A stretch of 64,000 nt of DNA, taken from Pseudomonas sp. MPC6. GTDB taxonomy: Bacteria; Pseudomonadota; Gammaproteobacteria; Pseudomonadales; Pseudomonadaceae. Below are positions 18,775 through 26,299 of the stretch, piece after piece. Every line of letters starts with the position of its first letter. Position 1 is the first letter of the stretch. The notes beneath the pieces were generated by a model. The model saw only the letters and a program-made list of their open reading frames with translations. It did not search any database and was not told the DNA's origin. The position numbers and the translations under genes were made by a program. Where the stretch lies: NCBI RefSeq assembly GCF_006094435.1, contig NZ_CP034783.1, positions 2,693,001 through 2,757,000 of the forward strand. The letters are read 5' to 3'.

Positions 18775-19737
18775 CTATGTTTGGGGGGAAGCCCCAAAAA
18801 CTGGATTTGGCTGATATTCGCTCTGGTTCTTCATCAGGGCGAATGCCACCCGTGCCAGCTTGCGAGCCAGGATGACCAGCACTTGAGTCGTCTTTAATCC
18901 CCGCTCCAGATAGCGTTCGTAAAACGGCTTCCAGGTCTTTGAGCGACTGGCAGCCATCGCCGCGTTATGCAGCAGGCGCCGTATCTCTGAGTCACCTTTC
19001 TTGGTCAGCTTTCGACGTCCGTTCATCTGCCCCGAATCAGAGACTCTCAAATCCATTCCAAGAAACGCGATATAGGCGTCACCACTGGCGAAGTCGCCGC
19101 GTTGAAATGCCATCGTCAGTGCGGTGGCGGTAAGAAAACCGACCCCCTCTACGGCCTGGCAGCGTTTGACTTGCTCGAGCAGACCCGCCTCTTTTACGAC
19201 GTCCAACAGCTTCTTCTGGATGAGTAAATCCAATCGGCCCATGGCAGCGATCTGTTGTTTGAATGCCGCTTTCAGCAGCGGTTCGTCGTTCCAGCTTTGA
19301 GTCAAACTGACACGCGCCTGGACCAATGTCGCTCGTCTTCGAAGCAGGCTTTGAAGCTTGGTATAGACCTTCGGCGGCGGGCTCCAAGGACGTAGCTCTT
19401 CCTCTTCGTTCTTCAAGTAACGCGCCAGTAAACGGGCGTCGCTGGCATCTGTTTTGGCGCGGCCACCCACTCCTTTGCGGTAATTACTCAAACGGAAGCC
19501 GTCGATGACATAGACGGTATGTCCCATTGCATGAGCCAGCTCAACCGTATCCAGGTGATAGATATTGGTGGCTTCAATAGCGATGGCGCTGTTTGCAGGT
19601 AACGTTTTCAGCCACTTTGTAAGAGACGGTTTATCGTTTGACACGGCCAACAGCAGATCCGTGTCGGCCTGATAGACCACCACTTCGGCCTTGGCGACAT
19701 CCACTCCGACTACAGAACGCGAGACACTCATTGCCAC
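18775..19737 (-). CDS. IS110-family transposase (DEDD recombinase)
   Basis: A 320-residue transposase. The N-terminal RuvC-like domain shows VGVDVAK (Asp13), AIEATNIYH (Glu55) and KTDASDARLL (Asp97, Asp100). The C-terminal Tnp20-type domain includes AVEGVGFLTATAL and the region VSDSGQMNGRRKLTKKG with the likely catalytic serine (Ser235), then GDSEIRRLLHNAAM. A GTG at 19737 is preferred because GGAG lies 8 bases upstream; an ATG follows two codons later. The reading frame is intact, so the element may be active. Its stop codon falls three bases from the end of the element, so the last codons overlap the presumed donor-recognition sequence. Confidence 0.93.
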   Translation of the reverse strand: MAMSVSRSVVGVDVAKAEVVVYQADTDLLLAVSNDKPSLTKWLKTLPANSAIAIEATNIYHLDTVELAHAMGHTVYVIDGFRLSNYRKGVGGRAKTDASDARLLARYLKNEEEELRPWSPPPKVYTKLQSLLRRRATLVQARVSLTQSWNDEPLLKAAFKQQIAAMGRLDLLIQKKLLDVVKEAGLLEQVKRCQAVEGVGFLTATALTMAFQRGDFASGDAYIAFLGMDLRVSDSGQMNGRRKLTKKGDSEIRRLLHNAAMAASRSKTWKPFYERYLERGLKTTQVLVILARKLARVAFALMKNQSEYQPNPVFGASPQT

Positions 19738-19776
19738 AAAGAAAGCTCCGGGTTAGGGTTTAAAGGCTTGTCGGGG

Positions 19777-19920
19777 CTTCACCATTGCGCTGGCTTGCTT
19801 CTATCGTCGGTCATGGCCGATGCATTCCTTATCGGCGCTTTGGTGAAGGGGTGGGGCGAAGTCTCCCACGGTCTGTACTGGCTAGAGTCAGATGCTGGCT
19901 TTTAGTCCCACCACCCCTAC
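19777..19920 (-). ncRNA. Predicted IS110 bridge RNA (target and donor guide loops)
   Basis: Read on the minus strand. Loop 1: stem GGGGTGG/CCACCCC (19911-19917 with 19848-19854) encloses AAGCCAGC (19894-19901), hairpin CTGACT...AGTACAG (19873-19891) and GTGGGAG (19863-19869). AAGCCAGC equals the left target next to and including the first core base; GTGGGAG pairs with the core plus right target CTCCTAC with one G-T wobble. Loop 2: stem CTTCACC/GGTGAAG (19842-19848 with 19777-19783) plus GCGC/GCGC encloses GGAAT (19824-19828), hairpin TCGG...CCGA (19807-19820) and GATAGAAG (19798-19805). These resemble the left donor AGAAT and, with one mismatch, the complement of core plus right donor CTTGTATC-like end (CTTGTATG). 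The order and topology match published IS110 bridge RNAs; ends and folding were judged by eye. Confidence 0.65.
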
Positions 19921-20391
19921 AAGTCTAAACATACAAGCTGGCTTGCCAGCGAAGGCGGTCTGTCAGTCACCATCTCTATTGAAGATGCCGCCGTCTTCGC
20001 CAGCAAGCCGGCTCCTACATGGGAACGGTGCCGTTCACCGACTTCATGTTCACTGAAGATCCCCTGTAGGAGCTGGCTTGCCAGCGAAAGCGGTCTGTCA
20101 GTCACCACCTTTACCAAATCTGCCGCCGTCTTTGTCAGTGATCACTAATGCACCACACACCCTGGGCTTGGTAATCCAGCACATACAGCTGAATGACAAT
20201 TTTCTAATGAATTGCGGCACCGGGTACGGCGGGCGACCGGCGGCTCCCGGGGTGGGACCGGCGCCACCACGATAGGAAACGAGGGTGCTGGCTACGCTGA
20301 CAACTCGCTGACAAGTTTGTAATCTCCATGGCTTCAACCCTCTACGATGGAATCGGATAGAGGCCATTCACACCGCTCAAGGAGGTGCGTC

Positions 20392-21531
20392 ATGTCCCAG
20401 CCGATCAGGTCTGGCCTGGCCAGCTTGACGAACTCGGTTCTGCAATCGCTGGGCGCCGGCGATAACGCGGCAGGCATCGTCTTGCCACGCTGCAAGCAGG
20501 TGGTGTTGTGTCTGGTTGACGGGCTCGGCGCGCAACTTCTGGACCGTTATGCCCACAGGGCTCCGTACCTGAGCTCACGGATAAACAAAGGGGAGGGGCA
20601 GGTGCTGCGTTCGGGCTTTCCGTCGACGACGGCTGCCAGCCTGGCGTCGCTGGCGACTGCAGAAGACAGCGGCAGTCATGGCATAGTCGGTGCGGCTTTC
20701 AATGTCGAGGGGTGGCAGTTCAATCCCCTGTCCTGGCAGCTCTTCGACCCGCGCACCGGTCGACTCGACGCAGCCGCCTGTGCCGAAGAGATCGTGGCCA
20801 GCCAGTCGGCCTGGGTGAAAGCGGCTGCCGATGGCTTGTTGATCAATGCGTTTCTGCCGGCCGCCATTGCCGGTTCGGCCTATACCCGGGCCGTGTTCAA
20901 CGGGGCCAACGTCATTGCGTTCACTGATCCTGACGATCTGATTGCAAACGTTCGGTCGGTGTCAGCGTGCAATGATCGACAACTGTCGTACGTCTATTTC
21001 GGTGAACTCGACCTGTGCGGGCATTTGCACGGACCAGGGTCCGAGAAGTGGCAAGACACGCTCGAAGACATCGATCGACGAATCCGCAGTCTGCGAGATC
21101 AAATTGAGCAGGATGCGCTGCTGATAGTGACCGCTGACCATGGTATGACCACGATCGAAGAGGCCAGGACCTTTGATTTTGACTTGATGCCGGACTTGCA
21201 ACGAGGAGTCGCCAGTATCTGTGGTGATATTCGGGCGCGGCATGTTTACCTTCAAGATCCCACCGATGCCAATGTAGTGAAGCGCTGGCGCGACATTCTC
21301 GCAGGTCACTCTGTGCTCACGCGAGAACAGGCGTTGGTGCTTGGCCTGTTCGGGAAGAACGTGACAGATGCCGCGTGCAGGCGCATTGGCGATCTTCTGC
21401 TGATCGCCGGGGGCAATGCCGGCCTGGTTCGCTCTGTCCGGGAACCCTTTCAGACCTCGTGGACAGGTCATCATGGAGCGCTGTCGGATGAAGAGCAGCT
21501 TGTACCTTTGATTGTCGCAACCGGGGGATGA
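20392..21531 (+). CDS. Alkaline-phosphatase-superfamily phosphodiesterase / nucleotide pyrophosphatase
   Basis: A 379-residue cytoplasmic-looking hydrolase without a signal peptide. Metal and nucleophile motifs of the type I phosphodiesterase family are in order: LVDGLGA (about residue 42), the nucleophile threonine in FPSTTAAS, GELDLCGHLHG, TADHGM and GHHGALSDEE. These bind two metal ions and hydrolyse phosphodiesters or pyrophosphates. The ATG at 20392 was chosen because AAGGAGGTG precedes it; an earlier in-frame ATG at 20347 has none. The substrate is not evident, and no neighbour suggests one. The small gene at 21658 may be co-transcribed. Confidence 0.85.
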   Translation: MSQPIRSGLASLTNSVLQSLGAGDNAAGIVLPRCKQVVLCLVDGLGAQLLDRYAHRAPYLSSRINKGEGQVLRSGFPSTTAASLASLATAEDSGSHGIVGAAFNVEGWQFNPLSWQLFDPRTGRLDAAACAEEIVASQSAWVKAAADGLLINAFLPAAIAGSAYTRAVFNGANVIAFTDPDDLIANVRSVSACNDRQLSYVYFGELDLCGHLHGPGSEKWQDTLEDIDRRIRSLRDQIEQDALLIVTADHGMTTIEEARTFDFDLMPDLQRGVASICGDIRARHVYLQDPTDANVVKRWRDILAGHSVLTREQALVLGLFGKNVTDAACRRIGDLLLIAGGNAGLVRSVREPFQTSWTGHHGALSDEEQLVPLIVATGG

Positions 21532-21657
21532 AGCGCCGCACAAGCCTGCCCATGGTCCGGGATCAATGTCTGATGAGCTGAGCGCCGTACGTCGGAATCG
21601 AGGAACGGCTATCCATGAAATAACTTCCAACGACAGTCACAGCCCGGGAGTTTGACC

Positions 21658-21879
21658 ATGAATGACGATCGCAAGCAGGAAGCCCTGGATGCCTGGTATC
21701 AGCTCTTGAAAGAGCCCGAAATCCGCATGGACCCTGAGGAGCAGTACGACGAGTTGCTCAAGGCCGCCGATGAAATGGAACGCAAAGGGCTGATCAACAG
21801 CGTTGAATGGCGCGGACTGGTTCGGCAGGCCGGCAGTGCTTTCGCCAATGCGATAGAAGGGTTGGGGCGCGGCACTTAG
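21658..21879 (+). CDS. Small acidic hypothetical protein
   Basis: A 73-residue soluble protein, charged and helix-prone (MNDDRKQEALDAWYQLLKEP, then DEQYDELLKAADEMERKG-like heptads). GGGAG lies 7 bases upstream of the ATG at 21658; an in-frame TTG at 21652 is less likely. It follows the phosphodiesterase gene by about 125 bp on the same strand. I do not recognise a named family; small helical proteins of this kind are common in Pseudomonas. Confidence 0.7.
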   Translation: MNDDRKQEALDAWYQLLKEPEIRMDPEEQYDELLKAADEMERKGLINSVEWRGLVRQAGSAFANAIEGLGRGT

Positions 21880-21900
21880 GAATCAGGCTTTGTGCGAAGG

Positions 21901-22764
21901 TCATTCGGCCTGCTGGGCGAACCATTGCATGATCAGCGAACACGCCGGGTGCGAGGCTGCTGAAGGCTGCAGGTTCAGCGCATAGATGCCGCGGGTTTTC
22001 AAGGGAGGGCCGAACGGTATGACCAGCACGCCCCGTTCGATGGATTCGGCCGCCAGGGTCAAGTCGGTCATGGCCACCCCCAATCCTCGCGCTGCGGCAT
22101 CGAGCGCCAGCTCGTCGAGGTTGAAGGGGATGTGCCGGTAATCCTCCAGCGACTTGCCATCGTTGGCTGCCAGCCACTGGCCCCAGTCATGCTTGTCCGC
22201 CGAACGATGCAGCAGCGCAAAACCCACCAGATCTTCGATTGACTGCAGGGGCCGGGTCGGGCTGGCCAGGCCCGGGGCGCACACCGGCACCAGGGCGTCC
22301 TCGAACAGGGTCAGGCAATCCGGATCAGCGGACGGCTCCGGCAGATAGAGGATGTAGGCATCGCTATCGATCGCCGGCTCCACCACTTCAGTCGCCACGG
22401 TTTCGATCGACAGTGAAACGTCCGGGTGACTGCGATAGAACTCGCTCAACTTCGGCAGTAGCCATCGCACCGCCAGCGACACATGCATGCGGATGCGGAA
22501 AGGACGTTTCTGCGGTGCCAGCCGCTCCTCCAGTGTTTTCAATTGCGCCAGGACAGTGCGCGCGGTTGCCAGCACCTGTTCGCCCTCCGGCGTCAGTCGG
22601 ACATGGCGGCTATTCCGCACAAACATCGGCAAGCCGAAATGACCCTCCAGTTGCTGGATTTTCCTGCTCACTGCGCTTTGGGTCAGGCACAGCGTCTGCG
22701 CAGCCTGGGTGAAGCTGCCGGTGTCGGCGACTTCGACCAATGCCTGCAAGGCTTGCAGCGAAGC
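21901..22764 (-). pseudogene. LysR-family regulator lacking its start (deletion remnant)
   Basis: The sequence encodes about 288 residues of a GcvA-like LysR regulator: HTH (VEVADTGSFTQAAQTLCLTQ...), linker and an effector domain ending FAQQAE. The first few codons are missing: reading backward from SLQALQAL the frame enters RLPTRCSRHVA and then the antisense of a potF-like fragment, with no suitable start and ribosome site nearby. An unrelated start further upstream could still give an extended protein. The body has no internal stops, so the truncation may be recent. It converges head-to-head with the truncated potF-like gene at 22789, which points to one deletion that removed both 5' ends. 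Confidence 0.75.
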
Positions 22765-22788
22765 AACGTGGCGACTGCAACGGGTCGG

Positions 22789-23460
22789 GAGTCGAAGTTG
22801 ATGACCGGCAACACCGGCTACGACGTGGTGAGCCCCTCGAACCATTTTCTGTCCCGGTTGAGCAAGGCCGGGGCCATTCAGAAACTCGATAAAAACCAGC
22901 TGCCCAACTGGAAGAACCTTGACCCGGCACTGATGAAAAAACTCGAGGTCAATGATCCGGGCAACCAGTATGGCTATCCCTACATGTGGGGGACCGCGGG
23001 AATCGGCTACAACGTCGAGAAGATCAAGGCGATCTTCGGCAACACCGATGTCACCCGCTCCTGGAATCTGTTTTTCGATGAAAACAACATCAAGAAGTTG
23101 AGCCAGTGCGGCGTGGCGATTATCGACAACCCCACGCAGGTCCTGCCGATCACCCTCAATTACCTGGGCCTGCCACCCCACAGTCACGAACCCGCGGACT
23201 ACAAGAAAGCCGAGCAGGCACTGCTGAAAATCAGACCCTACATGCAGTATTTCCACGCTTCCAAGTACATCAGCAACAGCGTGCACTACGCCAACCCCAA
23301 CCTGGCGGCGGATCAGTATGTGGTTCCAGCCGTGAAACAGGACCTGGCGATCTACCCGCCCAGCAGTGTGCTGGACAAGTTGTTTACCGTGGAGGAACTG
23401 CCAGCGGCCATCGCACGGTTGAGTACGCGGTTGTGGACCAGGCTGAAGACCAATACCTGA
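22789..23460 (+). pseudogene. PotF-like polyamine-binding protein, 5'-truncated and internally deleted
   Basis: About 223 residues match the periplasmic spermidine/putrescine-binding protein family, beginning at ESKLMTGNTGYDVV, which corresponds to about residue 75 of PotF, so signal peptide and first lobe are absent. The middle retains MWGTAGIGYNVEKIKAI and NYLGLPP. At YFHASKYISNSVHYANPN the text jumps in frame from the RYFHSSQY region to the HVFYANANKAA region, losing roughly 75 residues that include the second lobe core. The 3' end (IYPPSSVLDKLFTVE) is normal. It cannot be a working binding protein. No potGHI genes follow. Confidence 0.8.
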
Positions 23461-23472
23461 CTGAGCGACCGG

Positions 23473-23505
23473 AAAAAAAGCCCGCCAGAAAAACCAGTGG
23501 CGGGC
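23473..23505 (-). terminator. Rho-independent terminator for the flavoprotein gene
   Basis: On the minus strand GCCCGCCA (23498-23505) pairs with TGGCGGGC (23480-23487) and is followed directly by seven T residues (23473-23479). It lies about 140 bp past the stop of the gene ending at 23645 and abuts the end of the potF-like remnant. Confidence 0.75.
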
Positions 23506-23644
23506 GTTTGGGAAGTGCCGGCTCAGCAAGCAGAGCACACTGGCCGGGGGAAGGGCGCGCGGGATCGCACAGTGCCGGCTACCTGTGGGATTACCGAGAT
23601 GCGGCTCGGTCAACCCAGGCAGGGGCATGCTGTGCGAGCCGGGT

Positions 23645-24847
23645 TCATGCCACTGGAATCAGCGGGTCGGCTGCCGCCAGGGCCGTCGCACGATCGGCTG
23701 CCGGCGGATAGATCCACCGGGTGTTGATCTGGGTCTTGAGTTCCTTGGCTTCCTGTTTCACCAGTTTCAATTGACGATCCCAGCCTTCAGTGAACACTGC
23801 GCCCCAGGCGCCGAGGTCCAGGCACGTCACGTACTTGGGCTGGCTGTAGATCATCGGTGCCACGCCGAGCAGGTCGGCCGCCACGTTGTTGCCGGCGTAA
23901 CGGCCCAGGCTAATGGCGTGCTGGCAGGACATCGCCGCGAAATTCCCCACCGTGTCGGTCGCGGCATAGGCCACGTCACCCGTGGCGAAAATGTCGGTTT
24001 GTCCCAGCACCTTCAGGTGACCATCGACGTGCAGGCGCCCTTGAGGATCCCGGGTGCCGGCGACTTGCTCGGTCAGAGGACTGGCGCGAAACCCGACCGT
24101 CCAGATCACGGTACTCGACTCGATACGCTGCCCGTCAGCCAGCGTTACCCCGCCGGCATCCACCGAAGCGACTGTCGCATCGAGTACCCACTCGATCCCC
24201 AGGTGCGCGGACGCTTCGATGATGGCGGGACGAATACCGTCGCCCATCGACGCGGCGATTTGCGGCCCGCGGTCCACGACAATGACTCTGATGTCTGCGT
24301 CGTCACCCAGCGCAGCACGCAGGCGGGCCGGCATTTCGGTGGCCGTTTCGATGCCGGTGAAACCACCACCGGCCACCACCACGGTGTTGCGGGCGGCGCT
24401 GGCAGGCCGGTTCTTCAGCGACTTGATGTGGGTTTCCAGCCGCGTGGCCGTTTCGATCTGATCGACGTCGAATGCATGCTCGATCATGCCTTCAAGGTCA
24501 GGACGGATGAGACGACTGCCGGCGGCCAGGACCAGTCGGTCATACTGCAACCGGCCTTGCGTGCCGTGCACGTCGTTGTAGGTCACCTGTTTGGCCTGCA
24601 CATCGATCTCGTCGGCCGAGCCTTGTACGAAATTCACGCCCACCGCGTCGAACAACGCGCCAAGCGGCGCCATCATCGTGTGCACGTCCGGCTCGTAGAA
24701 CCGAGGGCGGATTCGCAGCTCCGCCTGGGGGGCCAGGACGGTGATCCGGACGTCATTGCGATCATGCTGGTCCAATAGACGGGCTGCGCCCAAGGCGCTC
24801 CAGACGCCACCGAATCCTGCGCCAACGATCAAAATGTGCTGTGTCAT
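23645..24847 (-). CDS. NAD(P)/FAD-dependent oxidoreductase, NDH-2-like
   Basis: A 400-residue two-dinucleotide-fold flavoprotein. FAD-binding GAGFGG (residues 9-14), NAD-binding VVAGGGFTGIETATEM (near residue 170) and the FAD-contacting IFATGDVAYA motif (near residue 300) are in the order seen in type II NADH dehydrogenases. It probably passes electrons from NAD(P)H to a quinone or other acceptor on the inner face of the membrane. It is shorter than classic Ndh (about 430) and lacks an obvious C-terminal membrane anchor. The ATG at 24847 follows AGGA; an in-frame upstream ATG at 25027 would add 60 low-quality residues. Confidence 0.87.
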   Translation of the reverse strand: MTQHILIVGAGFGGVWSALGAARLLDQHDRNDVRITVLAPQAELRIRPRFYEPDVHTMMAPLGALFDAVGVNFVQGSADEIDVQAKQVTYNDVHGTQGRLQYDRLVLAAGSRLIRPDLEGMIEHAFDVDQIETATRLETHIKSLKNRPASAARNTVVVAGGGFTGIETATEMPARLRAALGDDADIRVIVVDRGPQIAASMGDGIRPAIIEASAHLGIEWVLDATVASVDAGGVTLADGQRIESSTVIWTVGFRASPLTEQVAGTRDPQGRLHVDGHLKVLGQTDIFATGDVAYAATDTVGNFAAMSCQHAISLGRYAGNNVAADLLGVAPMIYSQPKYVTCLDLGAWGAVFTEGWDRQLKLVKQEAKELKTQINTRWIYPPAADRATALAAADPLIPVA

Positions 24848-25092
24848 GGTTTTTTCCTGAAAGCAAAATCGAGAACGATGAGTCATGACCCGTCGGACGC
24901 GTTCAGTGTGTTTTCGCGCAGGGAGAAGGGGTCGAGCCATCTGCAACAGCGCGGCTGGGTAACGGTGACAAATCCTAAAAGCAATGTTTGTCATCCGACA
25001 GGACAAAAAACCCTGAATTACCGCCACAACTCACGGTGAAGGTAGCGAAGCGCCCACTTGAAAAGAGTGCGCTGCGTCGCAGGCAAGTTGGC

Positions 25093-25605
25093 TCAGGTGT
25101 ACGCCAACAGTCGTCCGCAGAGAATCACGATGACCCATAGTGCAATCGAAAACAGCGCCTGCATCTTTGCGATGCCAGGGGCCGCAACGGCGGTGTTCCA
25201 TCGATTGACGGAGCGGTACACACCGACGTGGAACAGGGCTGCATTGACGCCTGCGGTGGCGATCAGGCACAGCTTGAGGATAAACACGCCGTTGGAGGCG
25301 AAATCATGGGGATGGGCTGAAAACATCATCAGCCCCGCGGGCACGATCAACAGCAGGGCCGCAATCGACCAGGTCAGCAGGTGGCGCGCCAGGGCCGTGA
25401 CCGCAATGTCTTTCGACAGCCCGAGCACCCGCAGATCGAACATCAGGACCGAGCCCACCAGCACCGTGAAACCGAGGATGTGAACCACCTCGACCATCGG
25501 ATACAGCCACAGGTCGCCGCGCATGGCCGCCCCGACGGACGAGTCATTCAGCCAGTCCAGCCAGCTGTCCGGCCTCGTTCCACCGTTGCTATCCACGGCC
25601 TGCAT
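25093..25605 (-). CDS. Small integral membrane protein
   Basis: A 170-residue protein with four or five membrane helices (VEVVHILGFTVLVGSVLMFD, LLTWSIAALLLIVPAGLMMF, FILKLCLIATAGVNAALF, FSIALWVIVILCGRLLAY). The HILGF histidine and spacing recall small heme- or copper-associated DUF membrane proteins, but no cofactor site is certain. The ATG at 25605 shares one base with the stop of the upstream gene (TGATG), so translation is coupled to the DUF6152-like secreted protein. The two probably act together in the envelope. Confidence 0.8.
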   Translation of the reverse strand: MQAVDSNGGTRPDSWLDWLNDSSVGAAMRGDLWLYPMVEVVHILGFTVLVGSVLMFDLRVLGLSKDIAVTALARHLLTWSIAALLLIVPAGLMMFSAHPHDFASNGVFILKLCLIATAGVNAALFHVGVYRSVNRWNTAVAAPGIAKMQALFSIALWVIVILCGRLLAYT

Positions 25606-25955
25606 CACCGCAACTCGGTGGTCTTGCCGCCGACCGTGATGCGTTCGGCGCGCAATTCGTCAGGCTTGTTGCGATTCTGATAGCCGACCACGGTGGCCTC
25701 GTTGCCCACACTCAGCATGTCCCGGGTAAGGCCGCGATTCTCCATGCGCGAGGGCGGTGCAAGGACGACGGTCCAGGTCTTGTCCGCTGTCTTGAGGCGC
25801 ACGAAACCGTGGGGATGGGAGTAGCCGGATTCTTCTATGGTGCCGTTCAGTGTCAAGGATTTGCTGGAGTCGTATTCACTCCAGCCGTGATGGGCGAACG
25901 CCGCCGTTGTGGCAAGTAAGAGCGACAATCCAATACTGCCGAGCATGCCTTTCAT
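25605..25955 (-). CDS. DUF6152-like secreted protein
   Basis: A 116-residue exported protein. The signal peptide (LGSIGLSLLLATTAAFAHHG) should be cut after AFA, leaving a mature N-terminus beginning HHGWSEYD, a histidine pair that could bind copper. The rest is a small beta-rich OB-like domain (SLTLNGTIEESGYSHPHGFVR; TVVGYQNRNKPDELRAERI). Proteins of this type sit beside the multi-spanning membrane protein found immediately downstream, and the two genes overlap. The function is unknown; a role in metal handling is only a guess from the histidines. Confidence 0.8.
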   Translation of the reverse strand: MKGMLGSIGLSLLLATTAAFAHHGWSEYDSSKSLTLNGTIEESGYSHPHGFVRLKTADKTWTVVLAPPSRMENRGLTRDMLSVGNEATVVGYQNRNKPDELRAERITVGGKTTELR

Positions 25956-26147
25956 GACAAGTTTCCTGCTGCAGACTATTGAACAACTTGACTCCCGACG
26001 TACCAGGCCAGGGTTCAGCGCAGATGGTTTTTAGAATAGCTCGGCATTATTCAGCGCTGTAGCGCGCCATCAGGGATAAGTGTTTCTGAAAAAGTAGAAG
26101 TTTGAATATCAATAAGTTGCCAGACGGTCATCATCTCGCGCCGTTAT

Positions 26148-26299
26148 AACAAGCCGGCTCCTACACGGGATCGGTGTCGTTCACCCATTTCATGTTTGGC
26201 GAAGACCCCTGTAGGAGCCGGCTTGCCGGCGAAACCGGTTTGTCAGAAGACACCTCTACCGAATGTACCGCCGTATTCGCCGGCAAGCCGGCTCCTACA
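26148..26299. repeat. REP doublet related to the 17.4 kb array unit
   Basis: AACAAGCCGGCTCCTACACG, a linker (CGGTGTCGTTCACCCATTTC), then CCCTGTAGGAGCCGGCTTGC, a spacer with TTTGTCAGAAGACACCTCTA and the closing GCCGGCAAGCCGGCTCCTAC. Linker and spacer, not just the palindromes, match the array unit at 17411-18770, so this is a diverged single copy of the same composite element. The last bases include the chrA stop codon. Bases 25956-26147 hold nothing else recognisable. Confidence 0.85.

Larger units (their letters stand above)
18772..19937 (-). mobile_element. IS110-family insertion sequence inserted in a REP unit
   Basis: Boundaries are read directly because the interrupted repeat is known from its neighbours: left flank ...CCTGTAGGAG at 18771, right flank resuming with AGCTGGCTTGCC at 19936. 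The dinucleotide AG (CT in the element's orientation) is present at both junctions, as expected for an IS110 core; the element with one core copy is 1166 bp. There are no long terminal inverted repeats, but TATGTTT (18776-18782) and AAACATA (19927-19933) form a short subterminal pair. The transposase runs leftward, leaving about 200 bp non-coding on its upstream side and only 3 bp plus core on the other. IS110-family elements that target REPs are known from P. putida (ISPpu9/ISPpu10). Confidence 0.93.
17411..20138. repeat. Tandem array of twelve 134-135 bp REP-doublet units, interrupted by an IS
   Basis: Each unit reads: CCCCTGTAGGAGCTGGCTTG, a spacer with TCTGTCAGTCACCA and a TCTATTGA or TTTACCAAA variant, GCCGCCGTCTTCGCCAGCAA plus GCCGGCTCCTACACGGG, then a linker ending TTCATGTTCACTGAAGATCC. 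Unit starts fall near 17413, 17548, 17683, 17816, 17951, 18084, 18221, 18354, 18490, 18624, 18761 and 20061. The eleventh is split by the IS110 element (18772-19937); the twelfth stops before its second REP half. Spacer variants recur in a non-adjacent order, implying block duplication. The repeats hold open reading frames on both strands because 135 is divisible by three, but they are not genes. Confidence 0.95.

Noticed and set aside
18040..18814. Long open frames on both strands through the REP array, with a repeated 45-residue motif
   Set aside because: The frames stay open only because the unit is about 135 bp and lacks stops; both strands give equally good repeats, and there is no ribosome site. 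They are repeat artefacts.
21901..23628. A 575-codon frame joining the LysR text to upstream sequence
   Set aside because: The N-terminal 280 codons are antisense to a potF-like remnant and match nothing; only the C-terminal part is LysR.
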